From Polaromonas sp. (lineage in GTDB: Bacteria; Pseudomonadota; Gammaproteobacteria; Burkholderiales; Burkholderiaceae_C), in NCBI GenBank assembly GCA_025362315.1, contig JANYGP010000035.1, positions 1-32,974 of the forward strand: a stretch of 32,974 bases of DNA, read 5' to 3'. Shown in pieces: positions 16,125 to 24,727 of this stretch; position 1 is the stretch's first letter; every line of letters starts with the position of its first letter. The notes below the pieces were generated by a model, which saw only the letters and a program-made list of their open reading frames with translations, ran no database searches and was not told the origin of the DNA. The position numbers were made by a program, and so were the translations under genes.

Positions 16125-16958
16125 TCAGGCAGCCCAGGTCACCACACCACGCCAGGCAGTTGCCAGCACCACCACGCCAAACGCAATGCGGTACCAAGCA
16201 AATGGCACAAAGCTGTGGGTGGATATGTAGCGTAGCAACCAGCGAATGCACAGCCAGGCACTGACAAACGCAAACACAAGCCCAACTGCAAACATCGGCA
16301 CATCGGCCATCGACAGCAGCGCACGCTCTTTGTACAGGCTGTAAGCACCCGCGCCCATCAGCGTTGGCATCGCCAGAAAAAATGAAAAGTCCGTTGCCGC
16401 CTTGCGCGACAAGCCCAGCAACATGCCGCCAATGATCGTTGCGCCGCTGCGGCTGGTGCCAGGGATCATCGCCAGGCATTGCACCAGACCGACCTTGATG
16501 GCATCGCCGACAGTCATGCTTTCTACGTCCTGCACACGGATTGCATTCGGGTATTTTTTGTGCCGCGCCTCGGCCCACAAAATAATGAAACCGCCCAGGA
16601 TAAATGTTGTTGCCACCACGGTGGGCGTGAACAGATTGGCCTTGATGGCCTTGCCAAACAGCAGCCCCAAAATTACCGCTGGAATGAAAGCGATCAGCAC
16701 ATTGAGTGCAAACTGCTGCGCCTGTTTGTCGGTGGGCAGGGCAACCATCGTGCTGCGAATTTTCTGCCAGTACACCAGAATCACTGCAAAAATCGCCCCG
16801 GTTTGAATGGCAATGTCAAACACCTTGGCCTTCTCGTCGTCAAAGCCCAGCAGCGCACCCGCCAATATCAGATGCCCGGTTGACGAAATCGGCAAAAACT
16901 CGGTCAGGCCCTCGACGATGCCCATGACGGCAGCTTTGACCAGCAGGATGAAGTCCAC
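16125..16958 (-). CDS. uppP: UppP (BacA), undecaprenyl-diphosphate phosphatase
   Basis: Polytopic membrane phosphatase that recycles undecaprenyl diphosphate to the monophosphate carrier for peptidoglycan and other envelope polymers; overproduction gives bacitracin resistance. The two catalytic regions are present: [18 protein letters not shown] near the N-terminus and PGTSRSG in the middle. About eight hydrophobic segments. I choose the GTG at 16958, giving [13 protein letters not shown] and 277 residues, close to the family length. GTGs at 16970 and further upstream would add non-conserved residues. The gene is divergent from the DUF2306 gene. Confidence 0.93.
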   Translation of the reverse strand: MDFILLVKAAVMGIVEGLTEFLPISSTGHLILAGALLGFDDEKAKVFDIAIQTGAIFAVILVYWQKIRSTMVALPTDKQAQQFALNVLIAFIPAVILGLLFGKAIKANLFTPTVVATTFILGGFIILWAEARHKKYPNAIRVQDVESMTVGDAIKVGLVQCLAMIPGTSRSGATIIGGMLLGLSRKAATDFSFFLAMPTLMGAGAYSLYKERALLSMADVPMFAVGLVFAFVSAWLCIRWLLRYISTHSFVPFAWYRIAFGVVVLATAWRGVVTWAA

Positions 16959-17142
16959 ATTGATGTCCACGTACAGGCTTTCTGAGTAAGCCCGAATTAT
17001 CGCTGGCTGCCCAGGCAGTTCAAACGGGACAGGCAGCGTTTCACGCGCATTGAAGGCAGTTCGTCGCAAAGCCATTGCAGCCAGGGCGTTGCACCGGCAA
17101 AGTCCGGTTCATTACAACAAGCCGTTTTACAAAAGCCCCGCC

Positions 17143-17556
17143 ATGCAACTGACACCCCTCATCGCCGTCCACATGTCTGCTGCCATTACTGCCGTTGGCA
17201 TTGGCCCTGTTGCACTGTGGGCGCGCAAGGCAAGCACCCAGCGCCCCAGGGTGCACCGTGCTTTTGGCTACGCCTGGACAGCCATGATGCTGGCAGCTGC
17301 CATTTCGGCCATGTTTATTCGCGACTACCGCTTGCCCAACATCGCTGGCTACACACCTATCCACCTGTTTGTACCGCTGACTTTTTACTTCCTGTTTCGC
17401 GCCTTTCAAAAACTGGCTCAGGGCAATATTGCAGGCCACCGCCAGGCCATGCAGCGGCTGTACATCAGCGCTTGCCTGGTGGCCGGTGCTTTCACATTGC
17501 TGCCAAATCGCTACCTCGGCAATCTGCTGTGGCACCAGGTGCTTGGGGTGGTTTGA
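17143..17556 (+). CDS. DUF2306 family membrane protein
   Basis: A 137-residue predicted inner-membrane protein with four hydrophobic segments (about residues 5-25, 45-60, 68-85 and 105-122). The pattern HRAFGYAWTAMMLAAAISAMF and the later GHRQAMQRLYISACLVAG match the DUF2306 family, whose function is unknown. The ATG at 17143 is chosen because the open frame upstream is not conserved-looking. It ends 105 bases before the DUF6622 gene, with a repeat array between them. Confidence 0.75.
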   Translation: MQLTPLIAVHMSAAITAVGIGPVALWARKASTQRPRVHRAFGYAWTAMMLAAAISAMFIRDYRLPNIAGYTPIHLFVPLTFYFLFRAFQKLAQGNIAGHRQAMQRLYISACLVAGAFTLLPNRYLGNLLWHQVLGVV

Positions 17557-17580
17557 CGGGTCGGCCAATGTTTTACTTCT

Positions 17581-17648
17581 GACGATTCTTGACAGTTCTT
17601 GACAGTTCCTGACAGTTCCTGACAGTTTTGCCAGTTTTGCCAGTTTTT
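17581..17648 (+). promoter_or_regulatory. Ten-bp-period ACAGTT array, candidate LytTR operator
   Basis: Five consecutive 10-mers (GACGATTCTT, GACAGTTCTT, GACAGTTCCT twice, GACAGTTTTG) are followed by CCAGTTTTG and CCAGTTTTT. Each contains an A/C-C-A-GTT core like the LytTR box. They are spaced one helical turn apart and end two bases before the AAGGAG of the DUF6622 gene (17650-17655). The operon downstream encodes a LytTR regulator. TTGACA also occurs twice in the array. Confidence 0.5.
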
Positions 17649-17661
17649 GAAGGAGCTTGTC

Positions 17662-18183
17662 ATGTTTTACAAAATCATCGTCAACACGCCTGTCTGGGTT
17701 TGGGGCATATTTGCACTGCTGGGGTGGCTGGGGGTCAAACAGTCACAGCCCAGCACACCGGGCATCAGGCGCATCACGCTGATCCCGTTGGCCATGCTGG
17801 GTTTGTCGCTGTACGGCGTGGTGTCCAGGCTGGGTGCGGCGGCCGACACTCTGGCAATCTGGTCTGGCGCGCTGCTGCTGGTGGCATGGGTCACAGTACG
17901 ACAACCCTTGTCAGAGTCAACCCGGTTCAATGCCTGGACGCAGCGTTTTGAGCTGCCAGGCAGCTGGACGCCGCTGGTACTGATGATGGGAATTTTCATC
18001 ACCAAATACGCTGTCGGCGTCACAGCAGTGATACAGCCCGATGTGCTGCACAGTGCCGCTGTCAGCTACAGCATCTGCGCGATTTATGGTGCCTGTAGCG
18101 GCGTGTTTTCAGGCAGGGCCATGCAGCTCTGGCGTCTGGCCTGTGGCCATACCTGTCAGATCAACACCTTGAAAGGCGCATGA
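17662..18183 (+). CDS. DUF6622 family membrane protein
   Basis: A 173-residue inner-membrane protein with about five hydrophobic helices, beginning MFYKIIVNTPVWVWGIFALLG. The N-terminal helix pattern and the GVKQSQP loop fit DUF6622, a family without known function. AAGGAG lies 6 bases upstream of the ATG at 17662. The start of the next gene lies 3 bases past its stop, so the genes are very likely cotranscribed and this may be the first gene of the two-component operon. Confidence 0.75.
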   Translation: MFYKIIVNTPVWVWGIFALLGWLGVKQSQPSTPGIRRITLIPLAMLGLSLYGVVSRLGAAADTLAIWSGALLLVAWVTVRQPLSESTRFNAWTQRFELPGSWTPLVLMMGIFITKYAVGVTAVIQPDVLHSAAVSYSICAIYGACSGVFSGRAMQLWRLACGHTCQINTLKGA

Positions 18184-18186
18184 GCC

Positions 18187-19266
18187 ATGGCCAACATCAT
18201 TCGCACCCTCACGCATGCCCTGGCGTCAGTCTGTGCTGCAGTAGGCGCTGCATTTTTAGTCACGTTGTCAACGCCAGGTGCAGCGCAACCAGCCAGCGCG
18301 ATGGGCATGACGGTGATCAGCAGCGCGCCAGGTGGCGGCAGCGTGACCGTGTTCTATCCCAGCAGCGGTACGGCCAGCGAGGTCAAACGGGGGCCTTTCA
18401 CGATGCAGCTGGCCAACGACGGCCTGCCAATGCGGGCGAACCGCCGCTTGATGGTGTTTTCGCACGGTTCGGGGGGCGCGCCCTGGCCCATGGCAGATCT
18501 GGCCCGCAGTTTTGTCAACGCTGGCTACATGGTTGCCATGCCTGAGCACGTCGGTGATAACTACAAGGACATGCAAAAGGCTGGGCCGGCAACTTGGAAG
18601 CTGCGGCCCATGGAGGTGTTCCAGGCCATTGATGCCGTGCGGCTGGACAGCCGCTTTGCGGCATTGGTTGACTTTGACCGCGTGGGTGTTTACGGCACAT
18701 CGGCGGGCGGCCTGACAGCGCTGGTACTGGCGGGCGGCAGGTGGTCACCTGCCAACTTTAAGCGGTATTGTCTAGCGCACATGGCCGCCGACTTTCCGGC
18801 TTGTGTGGGGCTGGCCACGCAGCTCAAAGGCAACTGGGGCGATGCCATCAAGCTGACGATTGCTGGCTGGGTGCATCGGCTTTATTTTGGCGACGAATCG
18901 CTGTACGGCCACCATGACCCGCGAATCAAAGCGGTGCTGGCGTCTGCTCCGATGGCCGCGCCATTTGACATGACCACACTGGCAGCACCACGCGTGGCAA
19001 CAGGCCTGATTGCCATGGGCCAAGACGACTGGCTGGCGCCAGCAGCGCATGTGCGCGCCGTGCAGGCAGCATGCATCGGCTGCACCCTGGTGCTGGACTT
19101 GCCTGCAGCTGGCCATGGCTCACTGTTTTCCCCGTGGCCGCCGACGCTGGCTCAAAGCCTGACGCCTCTGCTGGTTGACCCGCCGGGTTTTGTACGCGCC
19201 GACTTACCAGTGCACTACAAAAAGATGGTGGACTTTTTTACTGTGCCGCTTCAATTGGCACAATAA
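18187..19266 (+). CDS. Exported alpha/beta-hydrolase (dienelactone hydrolase/PAF-acetylhydrolase-like)
   Basis: A 359-residue secreted hydrolase. An N-terminal signal peptide ends near residues 33-38 (GAAQPASA). FSHGSGG forms the oxyanion-side motif near residue 92. The nucleophile is Ser172 in GTSAGG, an Asp is in MGQDDWLAP and a His in AAGHGSLFSP. Substrate is unknown; relatives act on esters or lipids. It sits 3 bases after the DUF6622 gene and 3 bases before the histidine kinase gene, so it is in the same operon and may alter an envelope signal sensed by the kinase, which is inference. Confidence 0.85.
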   Translation: MANIIRTLTHALASVCAAVGAAFLVTLSTPGAAQPASAMGMTVISSAPGGGSVTVFYPSSGTASEVKRGPFTMQLANDGLPMRANRRLMVFSHGSGGAPWPMADLARSFVNAGYMVAMPEHVGDNYKDMQKAGPATWKLRPMEVFQAIDAVRLDSRFAALVDFDRVGVYGTSAGGLTALVLAGGRWSPANFKRYCLAHMAADFPACVGLATQLKGNWGDAIKLTIAGWVHRLYFGDESLYGHHDPRIKAVLASAPMAAPFDMTTLAAPRVATGLIAMGQDDWLAPAAHVRAVQAACIGCTLVLDLPAAGHGSLFSPWPPTLAQSLTPLLVDPPGFVRADLPVHYKKMVDFFTVPLQLAQ

Positions 19267-19269
19267 GAC

Positions 19270-20379
19270 ATGCTTTCCCTGATTGACACCAGCCCAATGG
19301 ACACACACCAGTCAATTGCGCGAAACTTGCGCCGTTGCGCGCCCAGCCTGGCCCGGCACAGCCTGATCGTGATGGGGTTTTGTGTGCTGATAGCCTTCGT
19401 CCTGTGGCTGGCCAAGCCGGGCCAGCGTTTTGACTCGCAACTGGTGTATTCGCTGGTCACAGGCCTCAGCTCCTGGCTGATCATTGACGGGTCGCGTTTC
19501 CTGATTGACGTGAAGTCGCCATTCGGCTTTCCGCGCGGCTGGCGCGGTGTGGTGGTCATTCTGGTCGGCGTGTGCTTTGGTTTTGTGGTGGGCACGCTGG
19601 CGGGAGATGTTTACAGTGGGCGGTCGACTTTTGAGCTTCTGCCCAACCAGCCCCGGTTTTTTCTGTATCTGTTTTTGTTCACGCTGAGCATGGGTGCAGG
19701 CGTCAGCTACTTTTTTTACGCAACTGGCAAAAGCAATTACCTGCAGCGTGAGCTGGCCACGTCGCGCCAGCAAGCCACCGAGGCCCAGCTTAAATTGCTG
19801 CAAAGCCAGCTGGAGCCGCACATGCTGTTCAACACACTGGCCAATTTGCGGGCGCTGATTGGCACAGACCCGGCACGCGCCAACGCCATGCTGGACCACC
19901 TGATTGACTACTTGCGCGCTACCCTGACAGCGTCCCGCGCCACCAGCCACAGCCTGGCTGATGAGTTTGCCCGGCTTGGCGACTACCTGGCACTGATGCA
20001 GGTGCGCATGGGGTCGCGCCTGGCCTGCACACTGGACATGGCGCCACACTTGCGCGAGCACCCCGTGCCCACGCTGCTGCTGCAGCCACTGGTTGAAAAC
20101 GCCATCAAACACGGGCTGGAGCCAAAAATTGAAGGCGGCAGCGTGACTGTGACTGCGCGCCGCGAAGGGGCAAACGTGGTGCTGGAGGTAACCGACAGCG
20201 GTGTGGGCCTGCAAGACGAAATTGGTATGGCATTTGGCTTTGGCCTGGCGCAGGTGCGAGAGCGCTTGCAGGCCGTGTACGGAGACAAAGCTACTATTAC
20301 TTTAGGAGCTGCCAGCGCCCAATTTACAAGGGCCAGGATCAGTTTTCCTTATGAAAGTCAACTTGTCGCGTTCGCCTGA
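19270..20379 (+). CDS. LytS/YehU-type sensor histidine kinase
   Basis: A 369-residue membrane histidine kinase of the His_kinase (PF06580) class. Four hydrophobic segments lie at about 31-48, 59-73, 92-113 and 129-149, followed by a short coiled coil. The phospho-acceptor is His184 in LEPHMLFNTL. The N-box is ENAIKHG around 276-282, and the ATP-lid glycines are in DSGVGL and GFGLAQVRERL. No separate sensory domain is seen. The ATG at 19270 is used; another at 19297 is possible. Codons 341-355 are encoded by sequence like the dispersed repeat at 10254-10306. The response regulator gene follows after a 182-base repeat-filled spacer. Confidence 0.9.
   Translation: MLSLIDTSPMDTHQSIARNLRRCAPSLARHSLIVMGFCVLIAFVLWLAKPGQRFDSQLVYSLVTGLSSWLIIDGSRFLIDVKSPFGFPRGWRGVVVILVGVCFGFVVGTLAGDVYSGRSTFELLPNQPRFFLYLFLFTLSMGAGVSYFFYATGKSNYLQRELATSRQQATEAQLKLLQSQLEPHMLFNTLANLRALIGTDPARANAMLDHLIDYLRATLTASRATSHSLADEFARLGDYLALMQVRMGSRLACTLDMAPHLREHPVPTLLLQPLVENAIKHGLEPKIEGGSVTVTARREGANVVLEVTDSGVGLQDEIGMAFGFGLAQVRERLQAVYGDKATITLGAASAQFTRARISFPYESQLVAFA
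20290..20333 (+). repeat. Dispersed-repeat-like stretch inside the histidine kinase gene
   Basis: GCTACTATTACTTTAGGAGC then TGCCAGCGCCCAATTTACAA resembles the minus-strand reading of 10254-10306. It remains in frame near the kinase C-terminus and is more AT-rich than its surroundings. Confidence 0.45.
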
Positions 20380-20383
20380 TCCG

Positions 20384-20530
20384 GATCTTCTCCCTCTCCT
20401 TCCGGGAGATGGAGATGGTGAGGGTGAGGGTGAGGGTGAGGGCTGGCGGTCTGTGCCAAAGCCTGCTACCCATTCAGGCATGCTGCCCCTCACCCCAGCT
20501 TTTTCCCGCAAAGAAAGAGTGAGCAATACA
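20384..20530. repeat. CCCTCTCC/GGTGAG repeat element between kinase and regulator genes
   Basis: CTCCCTCTCCTTCCGGGAGA is followed by four exact GGTGAG units (20417-20440) and, further on, CCCCTCACCCC. It belongs to the same G/C-strand-biased family as 5553-5670. It separates two genes that are probably cotranscribed. Confidence 0.7.
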
Positions 20531-20561
20531 AGCAGCAAATTCGCAGTAATAAATAAAACAT

Positions 20562-21404
20562 ATGACAACAGCCCTCATCGCTGAAGACGAACCCCTGCTG
20601 GCAGCAGCCTTGCAAACAGAGCTGGCCAGCGCCTGGCCTCAGCTGCAAATTATTGCGACCGTGGGCGATGGCGTATCAGCCGTAGCGCAGGCGCTGGCGC
20701 TCCAGCCAGACGTGCTGTTTTTTGACATTCAAATGCCAGGAATGACCGGGCTGGAAGCGGCTGCCGAATTGCTGGACGCATGGCCTGTTGCAGCAGGCAG
20801 CAAACCCTTCCCGGCGCTGGTGTTTGTCACCGCTTATGACCAGTATGCTGTGGCCGCGTTTGAAGCGCAGGCCATTGACTATCTGCTCAAGCCCGTGCAG
20901 CCCGCCAGACTGCTAAAAACAGTACAAAAACTGTTGCAGGCCCAACCAATACCGGCGCAAGCAGATACTAAAACCATAGCAGACCCAGAAACGCAATTGG
21001 CGCAAATGCTGGCCCAGTTGCGCGAGATGACACACGCGCTGCTGCCTGCTGCGCAGTCGCCCGCCACGCCGCTGCAAATGATTTCAGCCACGCTGGCAGG
21101 ATCGGGTGGCAACACGCTGCAAATGGTGCCGATAGCCGACGTGCTGTACTTTGAGGCAGCTGACAAATACATACGCGTGCTGACAGCCAGTGCCGAGTAC
21201 CTGATCCGCACACCACTCAAAGACCTGTTGCAGCAGCTGGGCAGCCAGACCTTCTGGCAAATCCACCGGGGCACCGTGGTGCGCGCCAGCGCCATCCACA
21301 TTGTGGTGCGTGACGGGCAAGGCAAGCTGACGCTAACGCTGCATGGCAGCGCGGACAAGCTGGCCGTCAGCCGGCTGTATGCACATCTTTTCAAAGCCAT
21401 GTAG
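20562..21404 (+). CDS. LytTR-family response regulator
   Basis: A 280-residue response regulator. The receiver domain covers about residues 3-120, with the acidic pocket EDE (8-10), phospho-acceptor Asp55 (VLFFDIQMPG), Thr in FVTAYD and Lys in YLLKPV. A linker follows. The LytTR DNA-binding domain is at about 170-278, with typical VLYFEAADKYIRV, the YLIRTPLKDL helix and FWQIHRGTVVRASAI. It is the natural partner of the LytS-type kinase just upstream. LytTR proteins bind pairs of direct repeats about two helical turns apart, making the array at 17581-17648 a possible autoregulatory target. Confidence 0.92.
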   Translation: MTTALIAEDEPLLAAALQTELASAWPQLQIIATVGDGVSAVAQALALQPDVLFFDIQMPGMTGLEAAAELLDAWPVAAGSKPFPALVFVTAYDQYAVAAFEAQAIDYLLKPVQPARLLKTVQKLLQAQPIPAQADTKTIADPETQLAQMLAQLREMTHALLPAAQSPATPLQMISATLAGSGGNTLQMVPIADVLYFEAADKYIRVLTASAEYLIRTPLKDLLQQLGSQTFWQIHRGTVVRASAIHIVVRDGQGKLTLTLHGSADKLAVSRLYAHLFKAM

Positions 21405-21450
21405 CAACAGGGCAGCCAGGCGACTTGCCATGCGCTCTGCCCTTCTTCAT

Positions 21451-21471
21451 CCACCATCCACCATCCACCAT
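21451..21471. repeat. Three tandem CCACCAT heptamers
   Basis: Exact CCACCAT x3 in the 166-base spacer between the LytTR gene and the DUF3455 gene. No gene is seen in this spacer. Confidence 0.8.
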
Positions 21472-21570
21472 CCGCCGTTCTCCTTTCACGGCGCATAAGC
21501 GTTGTCCTACATTGTTTTCATGTGTTACAGGTTGTACTGGAGCCTCCGATAACCCAACACTTGAGGACTC

Positions 21571-22161
21571 ATGAAAACAACCCGTAACACCGCCCGCGCC
21601 TACAGTAAAAGCGCCATTGCCATGCTGTGCATGGTCACTGGCACAGCTGTCATCATGGCGGCTTGCACCACGGCCAAGCCACCGGCCAAAGAGTACAGCC
21701 AGGACAGATTGCCCGATGCCGTTCGCGTGCCAGCCGGCTTTGTGGTGGTGCTGGAAACGACTGCTGTCGGTGTGCTCAATTACGAATGCCGCAGAACCCC
21801 GGCCACCACTGGCCCGGCAGGCTGGGTGCTGGCCAGCCCAAAGGCCGATCTGATTGACCGCACCGGCAAAACGGTAGGCACCTACAGCGGCCCGCCACCG
21901 TTGTGGACGCATACAGACGGCTCTACTGTTGTCGGCACGCAGCTGGCAGTTGCCCCCGCATTGGGTGCCAACAATTTGTCCAACCAGCTGTCAAAAGGTG
22001 TGGCCGGCAAAGACGTGGGCGCCATGCAAGACGTGGCGTACATTCAGCGCATCAACACCAAAGGCGGGCTTGAATTTAACAAAGCTTGTGGCGATTCAGA
22101 CGTGGGCGACAAGATGACTCTGCCCTACCAGGCAGACTATATTTTCTGGAAGCCCGTGTGA
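21571..22161 (+). CDS. DUF3455 family lipoprotein
   Basis: A 196-residue predicted lipoprotein. The signal peptide has a basic start, a hydrophobic core (IAMLCMVTGTAVIM) and a lipobox-like MAAC, giving Cys31 as the modified residue. The mature part matches DUF3455: GTYSGPPPLWTHTDGSTVVG in the middle and KACGDSDVGDKMTLPYQADYIFW at the end. Function is unknown; in fungi related proteins are secreted. TTGAGGA lies upstream of the ATG. A strong terminator follows the gene. Confidence 0.85.
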   Translation: MKTTRNTARAYSKSAIAMLCMVTGTAVIMAACTTAKPPAKEYSQDRLPDAVRVPAGFVVVLETTAVGVLNYECRRTPATTGPAGWVLASPKADLIDRTGKTVGTYSGPPPLWTHTDGSTVVGTQLAVAPALGANNLSNQLSKGVAGKDVGAMQDVAYIQRINTKGGLEFNKACGDSDVGDKMTLPYQADYIFWKPV

Positions 22162-22185
22162 CGCCTTGAACAGATGACCAGTCGT

Positions 22186-22213
22186 AAAAAACCTGCATGA
22201 CGCAGGTTTTTTT
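22186..22213. terminator. Rho-independent terminator between convergent genes
   Basis: A6-CCTGC, loop ATGAC, GCAGG-T7. The symmetric A and T runs allow termination of both the DUF3455 gene and the converging PXPV gene. Confidence 0.9.
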
Positions 22214-22230
22214 ATGTCCCTTACCAAGGC

Positions 22231-22713
22231 CTAGCGCTGGTAATAAACCGGACCGTAACCTTGCTGCTGATGACCCTGGTGCTGGTAGCCCTGGTGCTGG
22301 TAGCCCTGGCTGTAGTATTCCTGATTCTTCCAGCCGTGTTTTTTGTAGTGGCCGTGTTTTCCATCGTACGGCTGGCCGTAATACATCGGCCGAGGTGCAA
22401 CATACACCTGCGGGCTGTAATAAACAGGCGCTGGTTGGTAGTACACCGGGGCAGGCTGCACATAAATCGGCCGGGGCTGAATGTATACCGGCTGCGGCTG
22501 AACATAAACCGCTTGTGGCTGGCTATAAACCGGGTAGGCATTGGATGCGCCAAACACCACACCCGGCACACCTATGCCAACAGAAAACGTCACGTTGTCG
22601 CGCGCATGGGCGTTATTGGCAAAACCGATAGCTACCAGCGCCAATGCAGCGGCGATGCTTGCCAACAGCCAGCGACGTGCTGCGCTTGTCAATGTCATTG
22701 AGTGTGATGTCAT
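22231..22713 (-). CDS. Exported PXPV-repeat protein, Tyr/Pro/Gln-rich
   Basis: A 160-residue secreted protein. AAAGGAG precedes the ATG at 22713 by 6 bases, deciding this start. The signal peptide ends at AHA-RD (about residue 38). A short conserved start (VTFSVGIGVPG) is followed by tandem PVY-containing repeats (VYVQPQPVYIQPRPIY...), typical of PXPV repeats. The C-terminal tail carries His, Lys and Gln with four QGYQHQ/QGHQQQ-like units. Probably a small periplasmic or surface structural protein; role unknown. The DNA repeats in the tail could vary in number. Confidence 0.8.
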   Translation of the reverse strand: MTSHSMTLTSAARRWLLASIAAALALVAIGFANNAHARDNVTFSVGIGVPGVVFGASNAYPVYSQPQAVYVQPQPVYIQPRPIYVQPAPVYYQPAPVYYSPQVYVAPRPMYYGQPYDGKHGHYKKHGWKNQEYYSQGYQHQGYQHQGHQQQGYGPVYYQR

Positions 22714-22875
22714 CAAAAGCTCCTTTGCCAGGGACAAATAACGCCCCTTTTGGTATTAAACGCGCTTCCACCATAGGCGACTACCCGTGTCCATGTAAAG
22801 ACGGTGCGCAGACGTAACATTCGGCTTGCGTGCCTGGGTTCTTTTGAAACCAGATGCAAGCCCTAAAATCAAGGT

Positions 22876-24669
22876 ATGAACGCTCCCCACTTGCCGTCAC
22901 CAGGCCATGACCCCATCAAACCCAGCAACTTTTTACGCCAAATCATTGAAAAAGACCTGGCTGCTGGCACCTATACCAGCCGCCATTGGGGCGGCAGCCC
23001 AGGCGACGCCGCGCACCACGCAGCCGGCCCGCTTGACGCGCAAAAAGTGCGCATGCGCTTCCCGCCAGAGCCCAACGGCTACCTGCACATTGGCCACGCC
23101 AAAAGCATTTGCCTGAACTTTGGCCTGGCGCGTGACTACGGCGGCGTGTGCCACCTGCGATTTGACGACACCAACCCTGAGAAAGAAGACGTTGAATACG
23201 TCAACAGCATCATTGATGCGGTAAAGTGGCTGGGCTTTGACTGGGCGCAAGATGGCAACAGCAAACCGTACCAGGCCAGCGATTACTTCGACTTCATGTA
23301 CCGCGCGGCGGAGTATTTGATTGAAGCCGGCCTGGCCTATGTTGACGAGCAATCTCTAGAGGAAATGCGCGCCAACCGAGGGGACTTTGGCAAGCCGGGT
23401 GTTAACAGTCCTTTTCGGGGCCGCACGGTTGCTGAGAACCTTGCCCGTTTCAGGCAGATGCGCGACGCTGAGTTGCCAGACGGCGCAGCCGTCCTCCGCG
23501 CCAAAATCGACATGGCCAGCCCCAATATCAACCTGCGCGACCCGGCCATCTACCGCATTCGCCGTGCGCACCACCACAACACAGGTGACAAGTGGTGCAT
23601 CTACCCCATGTATGCATTTGCGCACCCGATTGAAGACGCACTGGAGCAAATTACCCACAGCATTTGCACGCTCGAGTTTGAAGACCAGCGCCCTTGGTAC
23701 GACTGGTTGCTTGAGCGCCTGATTGAAGGCGGTTTATTGGCCAGCCCAGCGCCCCGCCAATACGAATTTGCCCGGCTGAACCTGACCTACGTATTGACCA
23801 GCAAACGCAAGCTGGCCCAACTCGTCAACGAAGGCAAAGTCAACGGCTGGGACGACCCCCGCATGCCAACAATAGTCGGCCTGCGCCGCCGCGGCTACAC
23901 ACCCGAGGCACTGCAACTGTTCGCCGAACGCATCGGCGTGACCAAAAGCGACAGCTGGATTGACTACAGCACGCTGGAAGGCTGCCTGCGCGAAACACTA
24001 GACGGTACAGCCCCACGCGCGATGGCCGTGCTGGACCCGATCAAACTGGTATTGACGAATTGGGATGAACTGTATGGCGTTGATGTGTTGGACGAATGCT
24101 CAGCCCCTGTCCACCCGCATCACCCCGACCTGGGCAAACGTCATTTCAAAATCGGCAAAGAAGTATGGATAGAACGCACAGACTTTGAAGAGACTCCGCC
24201 CAAAGGCTTTTTTAGGTTGTTCCCAGGCAACAAGGTCAGATTGAAATACGGTCACGTCATCGAATGCACAGGCTGCACCAAAGACGCCGCAGGCAAAGTC
24301 ACTGAAGTGCAAGCGCTGTTGATACCCGACACTAAAAGCGGCACCCCAGGTTCAGACGCCGTCAAGGTCAAAGGCGTCATCACCTGGGTAGCCGTAGCCG
24401 ACGCCCTGCCAGCCGAAGTGCGCCTGTACGACAGATTGTTCAAAGAAGCGCACCCCGAAGCAGGCGGCGCAGACTTTCTGCAAAACTTGAATGCGAATAG
24501 CCTGACGGTGATGCAAGCGGTGGTTGAGCCATCACTGGCAACGGCAAAGGCTGACGACAAGTTTCAGTTTGAGCGGCACGGCTACTTTGCAGCTGACCGG
24601 GTCGATCATGCGGCGGGGAAGCTGGTGTTTAACTTGGCTGTGGGGTTGAAAGATGGTTGGGGGAAGTGA
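22876..24669 (+). CDS. glnS: Glutaminyl-tRNA synthetase
   Basis: Class I synthetase charging tRNA-Gln. The 597-residue protein has the HIGH motif at 71-74 (PNGYLHIGH), a KMSKS-type loop as LTSKR near 307-311, and the GlnRS-specific RFDDTNPEKE. The C-terminal anticodon-binding beta-barrels end GLKDGWGK. AAGG is only two bases before the ATG, so leader length is uncertain. The last ~290 bases (from about 24379, residue 502 on) are present a second time at 25860-26150, diverged mostly at synonymous sites. The current 3' end of glnS may therefore have arrived with the inserted DNA. Confidence 0.96.
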   Translation: MNAPHLPSPGHDPIKPSNFLRQIIEKDLAAGTYTSRHWGGSPGDAAHHAAGPLDAQKVRMRFPPEPNGYLHIGHAKSICLNFGLARDYGGVCHLRFDDTNPEKEDVEYVNSIIDAVKWLGFDWAQDGNSKPYQASDYFDFMYRAAEYLIEAGLAYVDEQSLEEMRANRGDFGKPGVNSPFRGRTVAENLARFRQMRDAELPDGAAVLRAKIDMASPNINLRDPAIYRIRRAHHHNTGDKWCIYPMYAFAHPIEDALEQITHSICTLEFEDQRPWYDWLLERLIEGGLLASPAPRQYEFARLNLTYVLTSKRKLAQLVNEGKVNGWDDPRMPTIVGLRRRGYTPEALQLFAERIGVTKSDSWIDYSTLEGCLRETLDGTAPRAMAVLDPIKLVLTNWDELYGVDVLDECSAPVHPHHPDLGKRHFKIGKEVWIERTDFEETPPKGFFRLFPGNKVRLKYGHVIECTGCTKDAAGKVTEVQALLIPDTKSGTPGSDAVKVKGVITWVAVADALPAEVRLYDRLFKEAHPEAGGADFLQNLNANSLTVMQAVVEPSLATAKADDKFQFERHGYFAADRVDHAAGKLVFNLAVGLKDGWGK

Positions 24670-24681
24670 GCAACCCTGGTA

Positions 24682-24701
24682 ATACGGCAAAGCCGTATAA
24701 T
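24682..24701 (+). promoter_or_regulatory. HigBA-like promoter/operator
   Basis: ATACGGC-AAA-GCCGTAT (24682-24698) is a perfect 7-bp dyad overlapping a perfect -10 TATAAT (24696-24701), 13 bases after the glnS stop. Antitoxin binding here would block RNA polymerase, the usual autoregulation of type II modules. Confidence 0.8.
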
Positions 24702-24727
24702 CAACGAAAATAGCAATGACTTTAACA

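Noticed and set aside
17581..17648. Simple sigma-70 promoter based on the TTGACA copies
   Set aside because: No -10 hexamer is found 16-18 bases after either TTGACA; the regular repeat fits an operator or leader array better.
22197..22631. 144-codon plus-strand frame opposite the PXPV gene
   Set aside because: It is the antisense of tandem repeats; the minus-strand gene has a good ribosome binding site and signal peptide.
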